Part shown: in pieces, positions 8,201-16,813 of the stretch | Layout: each line of letters starts with the position of its first letter | How positions within the stretch are numbered: position 1 is the first letter of the stretch | Source of the DNA: Lysobacteraceae bacterium PS02340 | GTDB lineage: Bacteria; Pseudomonadota; Gammaproteobacteria; Xanthomonadales; Xanthomonadaceae | Direction of reading: 5' to 3' | Assembly (NCBI GenBank): GCA_029959605.1 | Contig: JASCOC010000001.1 | Location: 186,001-250,000, forward strand | DNA length: 64,000 nt | Made by a program: the position numbers and the translations under genes | Notes under the pieces: generated by a model | What the model was told of the DNA's origin: nothing | Databases searched by the model: none | Seen by the model: only the letters and a program-made list of their open reading frames with translations

Positions 8201-8372
8201 GCGTTGGCAGTACAAGGTCGAGGAGATCAAGGTGAGCCTGCTGGGCGGGATCAAGCCGACGGACATCGAGGCGCGCCTGCAATCGCTGGGCCTGCAGGGC
8301 TGGGAACTGGTCAACGCCGTGTACGCCGCCCCGGTCGGCCCCACGCTGCTGTTCCTCAAGAAACGCGCATGA
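8193..8372 (+). CDS. DUF4177 domain protein
   Basis: 59 residues. RWQYKVEEIKV near the start and LQSLGLQGWELVNAV in the second half are the DUF4177 hallmark (a beta strand, then GxxGWELV), ending with a strand TLLFLKKR. DUF4177 proteins are tiny, cytosolic and of unknown function. The ATG lies inside the end of the ribbon-helix-helix gene (8-base overlap) and its own stop overlaps the next start (ATGA), so translation of all these genes is coupled. Confidence 0.85.
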   Translation: MSERWQYKVEEIKVSLLGGIKPTDIEARLQSLGLQGWELVNAVYAAPVGPTLLFLKKRA

Positions 8373-9196
8373 GCGCGACCTTGAACGCGCCGCGTCCGCG
8401 GCAGGACCTGCGCATTGCGGTCCTGCTCGCCGCCGCTGCCGCAGTCGCCACGCTCGCGGTCATCCCCTATCTGCTGCAGATCGATCCTGCGCGCATGACC
8501 GGCGGCGGCGCGATCCCGCTGCCGGCGCTGATCGCGATCCAGGCGATGTCGATGTTCATCCTCTGCGCCCTGCTCGCCTGGGGCGGCCTGCGCATGGGCC
8601 ATCGTGTCGGTCTCGGCGCGCCGCTGCTGCAGCATTGGGTCAGCCGGCATGGCGACGCGCGGATCGGCGACCGCACACCCTGGCAGTCGATCGGCCTGGG
8701 CGTCGCGGTCGCGATCGCGATTCTCGTGCTGTCGCGCGTGCTGGATCCGCTGCTGTTGCCGGACACGGACGTCCAGATGACCGACATCATCGGCGCGCGC
8801 AGCGCGCTCTACGGTCTGATGGCCTCGTTCTACGGCGGCATCGTCGAAGAGCTGCAGCTGCGCCTGTTCCTGATGACGCTGATCGCGTGGGCCGCGACCT
8901 GGCTGCTGCGCAGGCGCGCCGGCTTCGACGGCACATTGTCGCCACGCGTGGCCTGGGCCGCGATCCTGATCGCCGCACTCTTGTTCGGACTCGGCCATCT
9001 GCCGGCGGCATCGATGGTCTGGGGCCTCGACGCGGGCGTCGTCGCGCGCACGCTGCTGCTCAACGGCATCGGTGGTGTCGTGTTCGGCTGGCTGTACTGG
9101 AAGCGCGGCTTCGAAATGGCGGTGCTGTCGCATTTCGCCGCCGATCTGGTGCTGCATGCGCTGGTGCCGCTGCTGCTGCCGCAGGGCGTACTCTAG
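8369..9196 (+). CDS. CPBP family intramembrane metalloprotease
   Basis: 275 residues with about seven to eight hydrophobic helices. The CPBP/Rce1/Abi motifs are all visible: EELQLR (Glu160-Glu161, Arg165), FGLGH (His210), and HFAAD (His255), where the fourth position is Asp rather than the more usual Asn. The family includes CAAX-type prenyl endopeptidases and bacteriocin-immunity proteins; the substrate here is unknown. It is the last gene of the SPFH operon; the start overlaps the DUF4177 stop by four bases. An SPFH protein in the same unit could act as its membrane scaffold; that is inference. Confidence 0.88.
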   Translation: MSATLNAPRPRQDLRIAVLLAAAAAVATLAVIPYLLQIDPARMTGGGAIPLPALIAIQAMSMFILCALLAWGGLRMGHRVGLGAPLLQHWVSRHGDARIGDRTPWQSIGLGVAVAIAILVLSRVLDPLLLPDTDVQMTDIIGARSALYGLMASFYGGIVEELQLRLFLMTLIAWAATWLLRRRAGFDGTLSPRVAWAAILIAALLFGLGHLPAASMVWGLDAGVVARTLLLNGIGGVVFGWLYWKRGFEMAVLSHFAADLVLHALVPLLLPQGVL

Positions 9197-9247
9197 AAAG
9201 TCCGCTTCACTCCGTTTCATTCCAGATTTCAACGAAAGGACTCGATC

Positions 9248-9637
9248 ATGCGTACCCGTTCCCTGCTACTTGCTGCCCTGCTCTGCGCCACGACGGGCAG
9301 CGCGATTGCGCAGACCGCGACCTCCGATGCCGAAGCCACTGCGACCCGCGTGCTCGAACAACTTGACGCAGGCGATTACGCGGCGGTCACCGCCACATTC
9401 GATCCGCAAATGACCGCTGCGCTCAGTGCCGATGCATTGCGCCAGGTGCAGACGCAGATCGAAGCCGCCGGGCCGATCACCTCACGCGATACGCCCCGGG
9501 TGACGCAACAGCAGGGCATGACGGTCGTGGTCACACGCATCCATCGCGCCCAGGCCAGTCTGGATGCGACCGTCGCACTCGATGCCGAAGGTCGCGTGGC
9601 CGGCTTGCATTTCGCACCGGTCGCCGCGTCGCCCTGA
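9248..9637 (+). CDS. Secreted DUF3887-like protein
   Basis: 129 residues with a clear signal peptide (RSLLLAALLCATTGSAIAQ, cleavage likely after Ala-Gln near residue 22) and AAAGGA upstream of the ATG. The mature region (ATRVLEQLDAGDYAAVTATF, then QMTAALSADALRQ) fits DUF3887, an NTF2-like small domain that follows the pattern of a helix, a short turn and LxxxWxQ-type helix, though the Trp is absent here. Periplasmic location predicted. It sits 51 bases after the protease gene, possibly at the end of the same transcript. Confidence 0.75.
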   Translation: MRTRSLLLAALLCATTGSAIAQTATSDAEATATRVLEQLDAGDYAAVTATFDPQMTAALSADALRQVQTQIEAAGPITSRDTPRVTQQQGMTVVVTRIHRAQASLDATVALDAEGRVAGLHFAPVAASP

Positions 9638-9668
9638 CGGCGCGCTGCGGGGCCGCTAAGCTGCACGC

Positions 9669-10478
9669 ATGCACGCCCATCCATCGTCCCGCTTCCTGCT
9701 CAACACGCCCGATGTCGAACTCTGGCCCGCGCGCCTGCTGCGCGCGCGCAGCAATCGCGACGCGCGGGTGCTGTCGCGTGCGACGCAGGTGCTCCGGCGC
9801 AAGCGCGACGGTGCGTATCTCGCCGCGGCGCTGCCCGAAGGTGTGATCGGGCTGATGCCGCGCTGGCAGCGTGAGCCCGGCATCGACGATGCATTGGATC
9901 TGCTCGATGCCGGCGCGCCGCATGCGACGCACGCGGCGGCGCCCGATCTGCCGCTATCGCAGGTCGAAGCCCGACTCGCGGCGCTGGGTCTCGACGCCGA
10001 CGACTACGCCGCGCGCACGGGCCTTGCGCTCGTCGCCGAACCCGCGTGGCTGGCCTTAGCCGGGCTCGACCGCTACCGCCGCCCCTTGTGGCTGACGTCG
10101 GAGACCGCCCGCGCATGGCAGGGACTCCACGCGGCGGCCGCGCGCGACGGCGTCGTACTCGATGCCGTCTCCGGCTATCGCAGCCACGAATACCAGCTGG
10201 GCATCTTCGATCGAAAACGCGCGCGCGGCCTGTCGCTCGATGCCATCCTCGCGGTCAACGCCGCGCCCGGTTACAGCGAGCACCACGCCGGCAGCGCGCT
10301 CGACATCAGCGCGCCGGGTGAGCCGCCCGCAGAAGAATCTTTCGAGGACACCGCGGCATTCGAGTGGCTGACGCGCCACGCCGCCGACCACGGGTTCACG
10401 ATGAGCTACCCGCGCGACAACCCGCACGGCATCGTCTACGAGCCCTGGCACTGGCGGTACCGGCCCGCCACCGACTGA
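9669..10478 (+). CDS. M15 family D-Ala-D-Ala carboxypeptidase (VanY-like)
   Basis: 269 residues. The C-terminal half carries the M15B zinc motifs: SGYRSHEYQLGIFDRK, then SEHHAGSALDIS (His and Asp ligands) and EPWHWRY (His ligand). These enzymes trim the terminal D-Ala of peptidoglycan stem peptides. The N-terminal 120 residues are an extra domain without a recognised family, rich in Arg and Ala. There is no obvious signal peptide, so either the enzyme is cytosolic or the start is misjudged; a cytosolic LD-type recycling role is possible. It starts 31 bases after the DUF3887 gene. Confidence 0.87.
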   Translation: MHAHPSSRFLLNTPDVELWPARLLRARSNRDARVLSRATQVLRRKRDGAYLAAALPEGVIGLMPRWQREPGIDDALDLLDAGAPHATHAAAPDLPLSQVEARLAALGLDADDYAARTGLALVAEPAWLALAGLDRYRRPLWLTSETARAWQGLHAAAARDGVVLDAVSGYRSHEYQLGIFDRKRARGLSLDAILAVNAAPGYSEHHAGSALDISAPGEPPAEESFEDTAAFEWLTRHAADHGFTMSYPRDNPHGIVYEPWHWRYRPATD

Positions 10479-10497
10479 GCAGCTGCTGCGCCGCGCG

Positions 10498-10869
10498 TCA
10501 GCGCCGCAGCGCGGCCACGGCCTGCAACAGCCAGCCGAACATCGTCAGCATGCCGCCCCAGGGCGCGAAGAACGACGGCCCGCCGAACAGGTGGCGTGAG
10601 ACCAGCGCGCCGGCGAACAGCAGCGTCCCGAGCAGCAACGCGACGAGAGAGGCCAGCTCGATCGTGCCGCGCACCGCGCGCGCCATCAGCACGAGCGCGA
10701 TGCCGTGGCCGAAGGCGAACACCGCCGCGGTCTGCAGTGCGGCGCGCGCGTCACCGTCGACGGCGTGCGCGGCGTAGGCCGACAGCCCGACCGACACGCC
10801 CGCCAGCAGCGCGCCGGCCGCCACCAGGCCACCGATGTGTCGCGCGGTGCGTCCGGATCCGATTCCCAT
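10498..10869 (-). CDS. DUF423 membrane protein
   Basis: 123 residues from the ATG at 10869, chosen because GGAGCAGG lies just upstream; an ATG 12 bases earlier has no such site. Four hydrophobic helices with the DUF423 features AYAAHAVDGDARAALQTAAVF, FGHGIALVLM and FAPWGGMLTMFGWL. This is a small inner-membrane family (E. coli YgdD type) of unknown function. Convergent with the M15 peptidase gene. Confidence 0.88.
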   Translation of the reverse strand: MGIGSGRTARHIGGLVAAGALLAGVSVGLSAYAAHAVDGDARAALQTAAVFAFGHGIALVLMARAVRGTIELASLVALLLGTLLFAGALVSRHLFGGPSFFAPWGGMLTMFGWLLQAVAALRR

Positions 10870-10913
10870 TGCCTGCTCCATTGCTGCGCGAGTGGCGCGA
10901 TGCGGACCATGCG

Positions 10914-10969
10914 TAAAAAACGGCGGCCCTGAAACGACACACGCCGCATCCCGGAGGATGCGGCGCGTG
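10914..10969 (-). terminator. Terminator downstream of the SRPBCC gene
   Basis: Read on the minus strand, a 14-base stem (10956-10969 with 10938-10951; one wobble/mismatch region near the base) with loop TCCG is followed after about 17 bases by GCCGCCGTTTTTT (T run opposite 10915-10920). The spacing between hairpin and T run is longer than in a classic intrinsic terminator, so a second small GGGCCGCC hairpin arm may contribute. It lies 30 bases after the end of the SRPBCC gene. Confidence 0.55.
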
Positions 10970-10998
10970 CGATGCACAACCCGTGCGGGTGCGCCTGC

Positions 10999-12264
10999 TT
11001 ACTCGGCCGGCGCCGCTGCAGGTGCCTCGGCCGCCTCGGCCGGTGCCGGGGTTTCAGCCGGTGCCGGCGCTGCCGCAGGCGCCGCTGCGGCAGGTGCCGC
11101 GTTCGGATCGCGCAGCGTCCAGAACACTTCGAACTCGCCGTTCTCGGTGAACGCGGTATCGATGCCGTTGACGTAGTTCTCGTACGGACGGTCGGTGACC
11201 TCGTAACCCTGCGTCAGCGCCCAGGCGCGCACGGCGTTGCGGACGTTGTCCAGCTCGGCCATGAAGCCCTTGTAGTTCGCCTTTGCAACGCGGGCGCGCG
11301 GCACGAACACGGCCTTCACCGGGCCCAGCAGCTGCAGACCGGTCAGTTCGACGGCGTCGGTGGTCGATGCGGCAACCGGCGCCGCGGCGGCGGCGGTCTC
11401 TTCACCCTCGCCTTCGGCAGCAGCCGGCGCAGCAGGCGCGGCCGGACCGGTGCCCTTCTTGCGGACCGGCATGCCGATGTCGAACGTGTAGGTCTCGCGA
11501 CCCAGTTCGGTGGTGATGATGCGCAGCGGACCGGCGGCTTCCAGGTTGTTCGCGGCCATTGTGCGGTTGATCCACTCCACGTTGGCCTTCATCGAGTCCT
11601 GGATGACCTGGTTGTTGCGCTCGACGGCACCGGCGGCGACGACCAACAGGTTCTCGGCCGGACGGTCGGCGGCGGCCAGGTTGGCCAGCGTGCTGCCTTC
11701 AGCGCGGTAATCGACGTTCGGCACCGCGGCCAGCATGTTGGTCAGACGACCCAGGCCCAGCTTGATGCCGTCACCGATGTTGCGGCTGACGTACAGGCCG
11801 GCGAAACGGCCCAGCAGATCCCAGCCGTAATCGACGCTGTAGGTCTGGGTGATTTCGATGTTGCGGTTGTTGCGACCGGTCGGCTTCAGGGTGAAGGTGG
11901 TCGTCTTGTTGTTGCCGCGGGTCGGGTTCTCGACCGCGTAGACCACGCGGGTGCCCGGCTCGGACTCGGTGATTTCCCAGCTGCCGTCGCCGACGCGCTT
12001 GAGGGTCGAGCTGTAGTCGATGCGCGCACCGACACCGGCTTCGGGGCCGGAGATCTTCAGTTCGGCGTTCGGGTCATACGCGGTGACCGGCGACCAGTCC
12101 TTGAAGCGGAGCACGCTGTTGAGCGTGTCGAACACGATCGTCTGACGACGGTTGGTTTCCGCTGATTCGGTCAGGGTGCGGCTGGAGGGAAGCAGGACGG
12201 CCACCACGAGAAACAGCACGGCGACGATGACGCATGAAATCAGCAGTTCGAGCAGACGGGTCAT
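10999..12264 (-). CDS. SRPBCC-fold membrane-anchored protein
   Basis: 421 residues with GGAG upstream of the ATG. One N-terminal transmembrane helix (residues 5-25) is followed by an SRPBCC (START/polyketide-cyclase-like) domain at about 30-175 (LRFKDWSPV…GVGARIDYSS…WEITESEPGTRVVY). A second half resembles the GyrI/SOUL-type effector-binding fold (PVKAVFVPRARV, FMAELDNVRNAVRAWA). Two Ala/Pro/Glu-rich low-complexity inserts occur at about 275-300 and the last 35 residues. It would bind a hydrophobic ligand in the periplasm. Ligand and process are unknown. Confidence 0.78.
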   Translation of the reverse strand: MTRLLELLISCVIVAVLFLVVAVLLPSSRTLTESAETNRRQTIVFDTLNSVLRFKDWSPVTAYDPNAELKISGPEAGVGARIDYSSTLKRVGDGSWEITESEPGTRVVYAVENPTRGNNKTTTFTLKPTGRNNRNIEITQTYSVDYGWDLLGRFAGLYVSRNIGDGIKLGLGRLTNMLAAVPNVDYRAEGSTLANLAAADRPAENLLVVAAGAVERNNQVIQDSMKANVEWINRTMAANNLEAAGPLRIITTELGRETYTFDIGMPVRKKGTGPAAPAAPAAAEGEGEETAAAAAPVAASTTDAVELTGLQLLGPVKAVFVPRARVAKANYKGFMAELDNVRNAVRAWALTQGYEVTDRPYENYVNGIDTAFTENGEFEVFWTLRDPNAAPAAAAPAAAPAPAETPAPAEAAEAPAAAPAE

Positions 12265-12549
12265 TCAGAGTTCTCCAGGACCAAATCCGGCCTGAGGCGG
12301 CACAGACCGGCAATCGTATCAAGTTGCGTGTAACCGGGCGAGTCCAATCAAGCATCGATGCGCGGGCGACCCGAGCCGCAGGATGCGCGGCCACGCACCG
12401 TCTGTCGCGCCGGGCGACGGCACATTCAGCAAGTCGGTGTCGGCGCATGGTGAAACGGCCGCACGGCGCGGCCTGATGAGCGGACGTGCCGCTGCGAACG
12501 GGACGCAACGCCGGCGTTGCCGCGCACCCGTCGGCGCGCGCGCTGCCGC

Positions 12550-13191
12550 TCAGACCAGTTGCAGCTCGAAAGCCTTGAGCACGGCGCGGGTCCGGTCGCG
12601 CACGCCGAGCTTGGAGAGAATGTTGGAGACGTGGTTCTTGATCGTGCCTTCGGCCACACCCAGCGAGTTGGCGATTTCCTTGTTGGAAAAGCCGCCGGCC
12701 ATCAGGCGCAGGATCTCGGTCTCGCGATCGGTCAGTGGATCCGGCTTGTCGAGACTGACGAACTCGTTGCGCATCTGCTCCAGACCCGTCAGCAGGCGCT
12801 GGGTCACCGCCGGCTGTACCAGCGAGCCGCCACCGGCGACGGTGCGGATCGCGCCGACGAGCTGGTCCAGCGACACGTCCTTGAGCAGATAGCCCTTCGC
12901 GCCGGCCTTGAGTCCGGCCAGCACCAGCTGGTCGTCGTCGAAGGTGGTCAGGATGATCGTCGGCGGGAGCGTGCCCGCGCGCGACAGGGCCTGGATGGCT
13001 TCGAGCCCGGACATCGCCGGCATGCGCATGTCCATCAGCACGACATCGGGCTTGACCTCGGGAATCGTCTCGACCGCCTGACGGCCGTCGGAAGCCTCGG
13101 CGATCACTTCGATGCCGCCGTCGAGCGCGAGCAGCGAACGGATGCCCTGGCGCACCAGGGTCTGGTCGTCGACCAGGCAGACTCGGATCAT
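12550..13191 (-). CDS. NarL/LuxR-type response regulator
   Basis: 213 residues from the ATG at 13191. The receiver domain (1-120) has Asp8/Asp9, the phospho-acceptor Asp54 (VVLMDMRMP), Thr at ILTTFDD and Lys in GYLLKD. A LuxR-type helix-turn-helix at about 148-210 follows (LTDRETEILRLMAGGFSNKE, TIKNHVSNILSKLGVRDR). It acts as a transcription factor controlled by the histidine kinase encoded 19 bases upstream. The 285 bases between it and the SRPBCC gene hold no gene I can support. Confidence 0.93.
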   Translation of the reverse strand: MIRVCLVDDQTLVRQGIRSLLALDGGIEVIAEASDGRQAVETIPEVKPDVVLMDMRMPAMSGLEAIQALSRAGTLPPTIILTTFDDDQLVLAGLKAGAKGYLLKDVSLDQLVGAIRTVAGGGSLVQPAVTQRLLTGLEQMRNEFVSLDKPDPLTDRETEILRLMAGGFSNKEIANSLGVAEGTIKNHVSNILSKLGVRDRTRAVLKAFELQLV

Positions 13192-13210
13192 GGTGCCTCC
13201 CATTGCGGAT

Positions 13211-14425
13211 TCATGCCGGCGACTGCGCTTCGCCCCGCCGCGCAGCATCGCGCAGGCCGGTCGCATCCGCCAGCGGCAGTTCCAGTTTCAGCACGAACCC
13301 GCGGTCGGGCGCGGTTTCCACGTGCAGCGTGCCGCCGTAGGCCGCGAGACGCTCGCGCATGCCGGTCAGGCCGTTGCCGATACGCGCGGCCTCGGCGCCG
13401 CGGCCGTCGTCGCGCGCATCGACGCGGATCGTGTCGCGGTCCTGGCTGTAGCGCAGGCGGAGCAGGCTGGCGCCGGAGTGGCGCACGGCGTTGGTGATGA
13501 TTTCCTGCGTGCAGCGCAGCAGGACGTGCGCACGTTCGGGATCGTCGACGACGAACTGCACCGGCAACTGCATGTCGACCTGCAGGCTGGGCACGTGCTC
13601 GGCCAGCGGCAGCAGGGTCGCGCGCATGTCGATCGCATCGTCGTCACGCAACTGGCTCACCGCCTCGCGCACGTCGCTGAGCAGCAGCTTGGCCAGCGTC
13701 TGCGCCTGCCCCACGTGGTCCTGCGCCTGCCCGCTGGCGAGGTGGCTGGCGATCTCGAGATTGAGGCTCAGCGCGGTGAGATGGTGGCCGAGCAGATCGT
13801 GCAGCTCGCGCGAGATGCGGGTGCGTTCATTGACGCGCACGCTCTCGGCCAGCAGCGCGCGGGTCGCGCGCAGTTCTGCATTGAGCCGGCGCTGCTCTTC
13901 TCGCGCCTGGGCCTGCTGGTGCGCGACGAAGCCGGTGACGAAGGCGAAGCCGGTGAAGCCGACGTACAGCGCCGCCTGCAGCACGGCCTCAGGCCAGGTG
14001 AAATCGAGGCCGCGCACGTAGACCGGCACGATGACGAACTCGCAGGCCACCAGCAGCGCAACGCCCACCCACAGCGGCAGCAGCCACGGCAGCACGCAGG
14101 CCACGACCATCAGCAGGATGCTGCCCAGGCCGCTCTGGCTGTAGTAGCTGATGCCGATCGCGCTGCCGGCCAGCAGCAACACCAGCAGATGATCGAATGC
14201 GCGGATCCGGCGCTCGCCGAGCCCGCGGGTGAGCCAGGCGTAGCTCAGGCCGAACACAGCCCACGCCGCCCAGCTGGGCCAGCTTTCGAGGGTCACGCGC
14301 ACACCGCCGGCGGTCAGCTGCTCCACCGGCGCCAGCGACAGCATCAGCAACGGCAGGCCGGTCAACGCCCAGGTGAACAGACCGGCGATGCGGAGCAGAC
14401 GATTGTGGTTCAGATCACGGAGCAT
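13211..14425 (-). CDS. DesK/LiaS-type membrane sensor histidine kinase
   Basis: 404 residues. Six hydrophobic helices within residues 12-165, with almost no extracytoplasmic domain, suggest sensing in or at the membrane. A short coiled coil (about 166-200) leads to the HisKA_3 box ISRELHDLLGHHLTALSLNLE with phospho-acceptor His209, then an HATPase_c domain with the N box EIITNAVRHS and G boxes DDGRGAE and GNGLTGMRERL. The partner is the downstream NarL-type regulator. Related systems respond to membrane fluidity or cell-wall antibiotics; the signal here is unknown. Confidence 0.93.
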   Translation of the reverse strand: MLRDLNHNRLLRIAGLFTWALTGLPLLMLSLAPVEQLTAGGVRVTLESWPSWAAWAVFGLSYAWLTRGLGERRIRAFDHLLVLLLAGSAIGISYYSQSGLGSILLMVVACVLPWLLPLWVGVALLVACEFVIVPVYVRGLDFTWPEAVLQAALYVGFTGFAFVTGFVAHQQAQAREEQRRLNAELRATRALLAESVRVNERTRISRELHDLLGHHLTALSLNLEIASHLASGQAQDHVGQAQTLAKLLLSDVREAVSQLRDDDAIDMRATLLPLAEHVPSLQVDMQLPVQFVVDDPERAHVLLRCTQEIITNAVRHSGASLLRLRYSQDRDTIRVDARDDGRGAEAARIGNGLTGMRERLAAYGGTLHVETAPDRGFVLKLELPLADATGLRDAARRGEAQSPA

Positions 14426-14604
14426 GCCGGCATGTTAGGCGCATGTCGGCGCGTCCGGACGGGCCTGAAGTCATGCCGCCGATGTCGCCGCCGGTCGCCC
14501 GGTGGTCCCCGGCATGCAATAATCCGGCCTTGTGCGACGCGCAGCGGCAGGAGCGCCGCAGACCGGTCGTCTCGCGCGTCCATCGGTAGTCTCTGGAGTC
14601 TGGA

Positions 14605-15198
14605 ATGTCGATCGTCGTCCGCGACGTGCACGAGCACGAGCTGGATTCCATCCTCGAACTCAACAACGCCGCCGGTCCCTCGATCCTGCCGCTGGATGCG
14701 GCCCGTCTTCGCCATCTGCACGACACCGCGGAGTATTTCCGGGTCGCCGAGCGCGACGGGGCGATGGTCGGTTTCCTGATCGGCTTCGGTGCCGGCAGCG
14801 GTCACGACAGCAGCAATTTCCGCTGGTTCGAATCGCACTACCCCGATTTCTTCTACATCGACCGCGTCGTGGTCGCCAGCCGCCGTCGCGGCGGTGGTGT
14901 CGGCCGCGCGTTCTACGCCGACGTGCAGAGCTATTCCGAAGTGCGCCACCCGCTGCTGACCTGCGAAGTGTTCCTCGAACACGACAACGATCCGGTGCGC
15001 CTGTTCCACGGCAGCTTCGGGTTCCGCGAGGTGGGCCAGCACGTGATGCCGGGCACCGACATCCGCGCCTCGATGCTGGTCAAGGACCTGTGCAGCTATG
15101 CCTGGGTGCGCGAGACCTACGGCGGCACCCTGCCCGACGAACCCTGGCTGGGCCGCCCCCGCGTGCCTGCCCGCACCACCGAGGAGACGAAAGCCTGA
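14605..15198 (+). CDS. GNAT family N-acetyltransferase
   Basis: 197 residues. The GNAT acetyl-CoA-binding motif A is visible as FFYIDRVVVASRRRGGGVGRAFY (split: FFYIDRVVVAS then RRRGGGVGR) in the middle, with HGSFGFREVGQHV as the C-terminal motif B. The substrate cannot be told. Its TGA shares a base with the minC ATG (TGATG), so it is translationally coupled to the division-site operon. This N-acetyltransferase-minCDE arrangement may be a family trait of Xanthomonadaceae, but I have not checked. Confidence 0.9.
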   Translation: MSIVVRDVHEHELDSILELNNAAGPSILPLDAARLRHLHDTAEYFRVAERDGAMVGFLIGFGAGSGHDSSNFRWFESHYPDFFYIDRVVVASRRRGGGVGRAFYADVQSYSEVRHPLLTCEVFLEHDNDPVRLFHGSFGFREVGQHVMPGTDIRASMLVKDLCSYAWVRETYGGTLPDEPWLGRPRVPARTTEETKA

Positions 15199-15977
15199 TG
15201 GCGTCCCGCCCCGCCCCCGCTGCCGATTTCGAACCGGCCGGCGAACTGAAGATCGGCCAGGTCGGCATCGCCAACCTGCGCGTACGCACGCTCGACGTCG
15301 CGCGTCTGGCCGAGGAAATGCGCAGCCGCGTGACGCGCGCGCCCAAGCTCTTCGAGCGCGCCGCGGTGATCCTGGATTTCGGCGGTCTGGCCGAACTGCC
15401 CGACACGACCACGGCGCAGGCGCTGATCGACGCGCTGCGCGATGCCGGCGCGCTGCCGGTCGCACTGGCCTGGGGCAGCCCGGCCAATGCCACGCTCGCC
15501 GAATCACTGGACCTGCCGGTGCTGTCCAAGTTCCGCGCCCAGTACGAGAACGCCGATGCGGTTCCGGCGCCTGCGCCCTCGCGCGCAGCGCCGGAGCCTG
15601 CCGCGCCACCGCCGGCCGCGAAGGCCGCCCCTGCCGCCGCGGCTGTCGAGCCGGGTCTGGTGCAGGCGGGTTCGGTGCGTTCGGGCCAGCAGCTCTACGC
15701 GCAGAATCGCGACCTGACCGTGCTGTCCTCGGTCGGCGCCGGCGCCGAGGTCATCGCCGACGGCTCCATCCACATTTACGGCCCCTTGCGCGGCCGTGCA
15801 CTGGCAGGCGCACAGGGCAGCGCGACTGCGCGTATCTTCTGCCGCAGTTTCCACGCCGAGCTGGTCGCAGTAGCGGGCCACTACAAAGTGCTGGACGATA
15901 TTCCCCGCGAACTCCATGGCAAGGCCGTCCAGGTCTGGCTGGAGCATGACGAATTGAAGATCGCCGCACTCGAGTGA
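15198..15977 (+). CDS. minC: Septum site-determining protein MinC
   Basis: 259 residues. The N-terminal domain (about 10-115, GELKIGQVGIANLRVRTLDV) inhibits FtsZ. A Pro/Ala linker (about 125-155) leads to the C-terminal beta-helix (RSGQQLYAQNRDLTVLSSV, GAEVIADGSIHIYGPLRGRA, GSATARIFCRSFHAELVAVAG), which binds MinD. The start overlaps the upstream acetyltransferase stop by one base; minD follows after 24 bases. Blocks Z-ring formation at the poles together with MinD. Confidence 0.94.
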   Translation: MASRPAPAADFEPAGELKIGQVGIANLRVRTLDVARLAEEMRSRVTRAPKLFERAAVILDFGGLAELPDTTTAQALIDALRDAGALPVALAWGSPANATLAESLDLPVLSKFRAQYENADAVPAPAPSRAAPEPAAPPPAAKAAPAAAAVEPGLVQAGSVRSGQQLYAQNRDLTVLSSVGAGAEVIADGSIHIYGPLRGRALAGAQGSATARIFCRSFHAELVAVAGHYKVLDDIPRELHGKAVQVWLEHDELKIAALE

Positions 15978-16001
15978 CGGCGACACACCAGGAGATGTGT
16001 T

Positions 16002-16811
16002 TTGGCTGAAATCATCGTAGTCACCTCGGGCAAGGGCGGCGTCGGCAAGACCACCAGCAGCGCGAGCATCGCCATCGGCCTCGCCCGTCAGGGCAAGCGC
16101 ACGGCGGTCGTGGACTTCGACGTGGGTCTGCGCAACCTCGACCTGATCATGGGCTGCGAGCGCCGCGTGGTGTACGACCTGGTCAACGTGGTGCAGGGCG
16201 AAGCCTCGCTCAAGCAGGCGCTGATCAAGGACAAGCGGTTCGACAACCTGTACGTGCTGGCCGCGTCGCAGACCCGCGACAAGGACGCGCTGACCACCGA
16301 AGGCGTGGAGCGCGTGCTCAAGGAGCTCGCCGACGACGGCTTCGAATACATCGTCTGTGATTCGCCGGCCGGCATCGAGAAGGGCGCGTTCCTGGCGATG
16401 TATTTCGCCGATCGCGCCGTCGTCGTCGTGAATCCGGAAGTGTCGTCGGTGCGCGACTCCGACCGCGTCATCGGCCTGCTGCAGTCCAAGACCCGCCGCG
16501 CCGAGAACGGTGAGCGCGTGCAGGAACACCTGCTGCTGACCCGCTACAGCCCGGCGCGCGTGGAGACCGGCGAGATGCTGTCGATCACCGACGTCGAGGA
16601 AGTGCTGGGCCTGAAGACGATCGGCGTGATTCCGGAATCGGGCGACGTGCTCAACGCGTCGAACAAGGGCGAGCCGGTGATCCTGTCGGCCGAATCGAAC
16701 GCAGGCCAGGCCTACGACGATGCGGTTGCACGCCTGCTGGGCCAGGAGCGCCCGATGCGCTTCACGACCACCGACAAGAAGGGCTTCTTCAGCAAGCTGT
16801 TCGGAGGCTGA
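16002..16811 (+). CDS. minD: Septum site-determining ATPase MinD
   Basis: 269 residues. It starts at a TTG (AEIIVVTSG follows directly) with AGGAGA eight bases upstream; no ATG fits. The deviant Walker [21 protein letters not shown], the switch [12 protein letters not shown] and switch [14 protein letters not shown] are intact. The C-terminal amphipathic membrane-targeting helix ([11 protein letters not shown]) is present. MinD recruits MinC to the membrane and oscillates under MinE. The TTG start may keep expression low relative to minE. Confidence 0.96.
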   Translation: MAEIIVVTSGKGGVGKTTSSASIAIGLARQGKRTAVVDFDVGLRNLDLIMGCERRVVYDLVNVVQGEASLKQALIKDKRFDNLYVLAASQTRDKDALTTEGVERVLKELADDGFEYIVCDSPAGIEKGAFLAMYFADRAVVVVNPEVSSVRDSDRVIGLLQSKTRRAENGERVQEHLLLTRYSPARVETGEMLSITDVEEVLGLKTIGVIPESGDVLNASNKGEPVILSAESNAGQAYDDAVARLLGQERPMRFTTTDKKGFFSKLFGG

Positions 16812-16813
16812 TC

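Noticed and set aside
8009..8372. RHH and DUF4177 proteins as a toxin-antitoxin pair.
   Set aside because: DUF4177 proteins are not known toxins and the genes lie inside a coupled membrane operon with a plausible regulatory role for the RHH protein.
6820..9196. SPFH operon as a known phage-defence system.
   Set aside because: None of the recognised defence domain sets is present; this would be speculation beyond the sequence.
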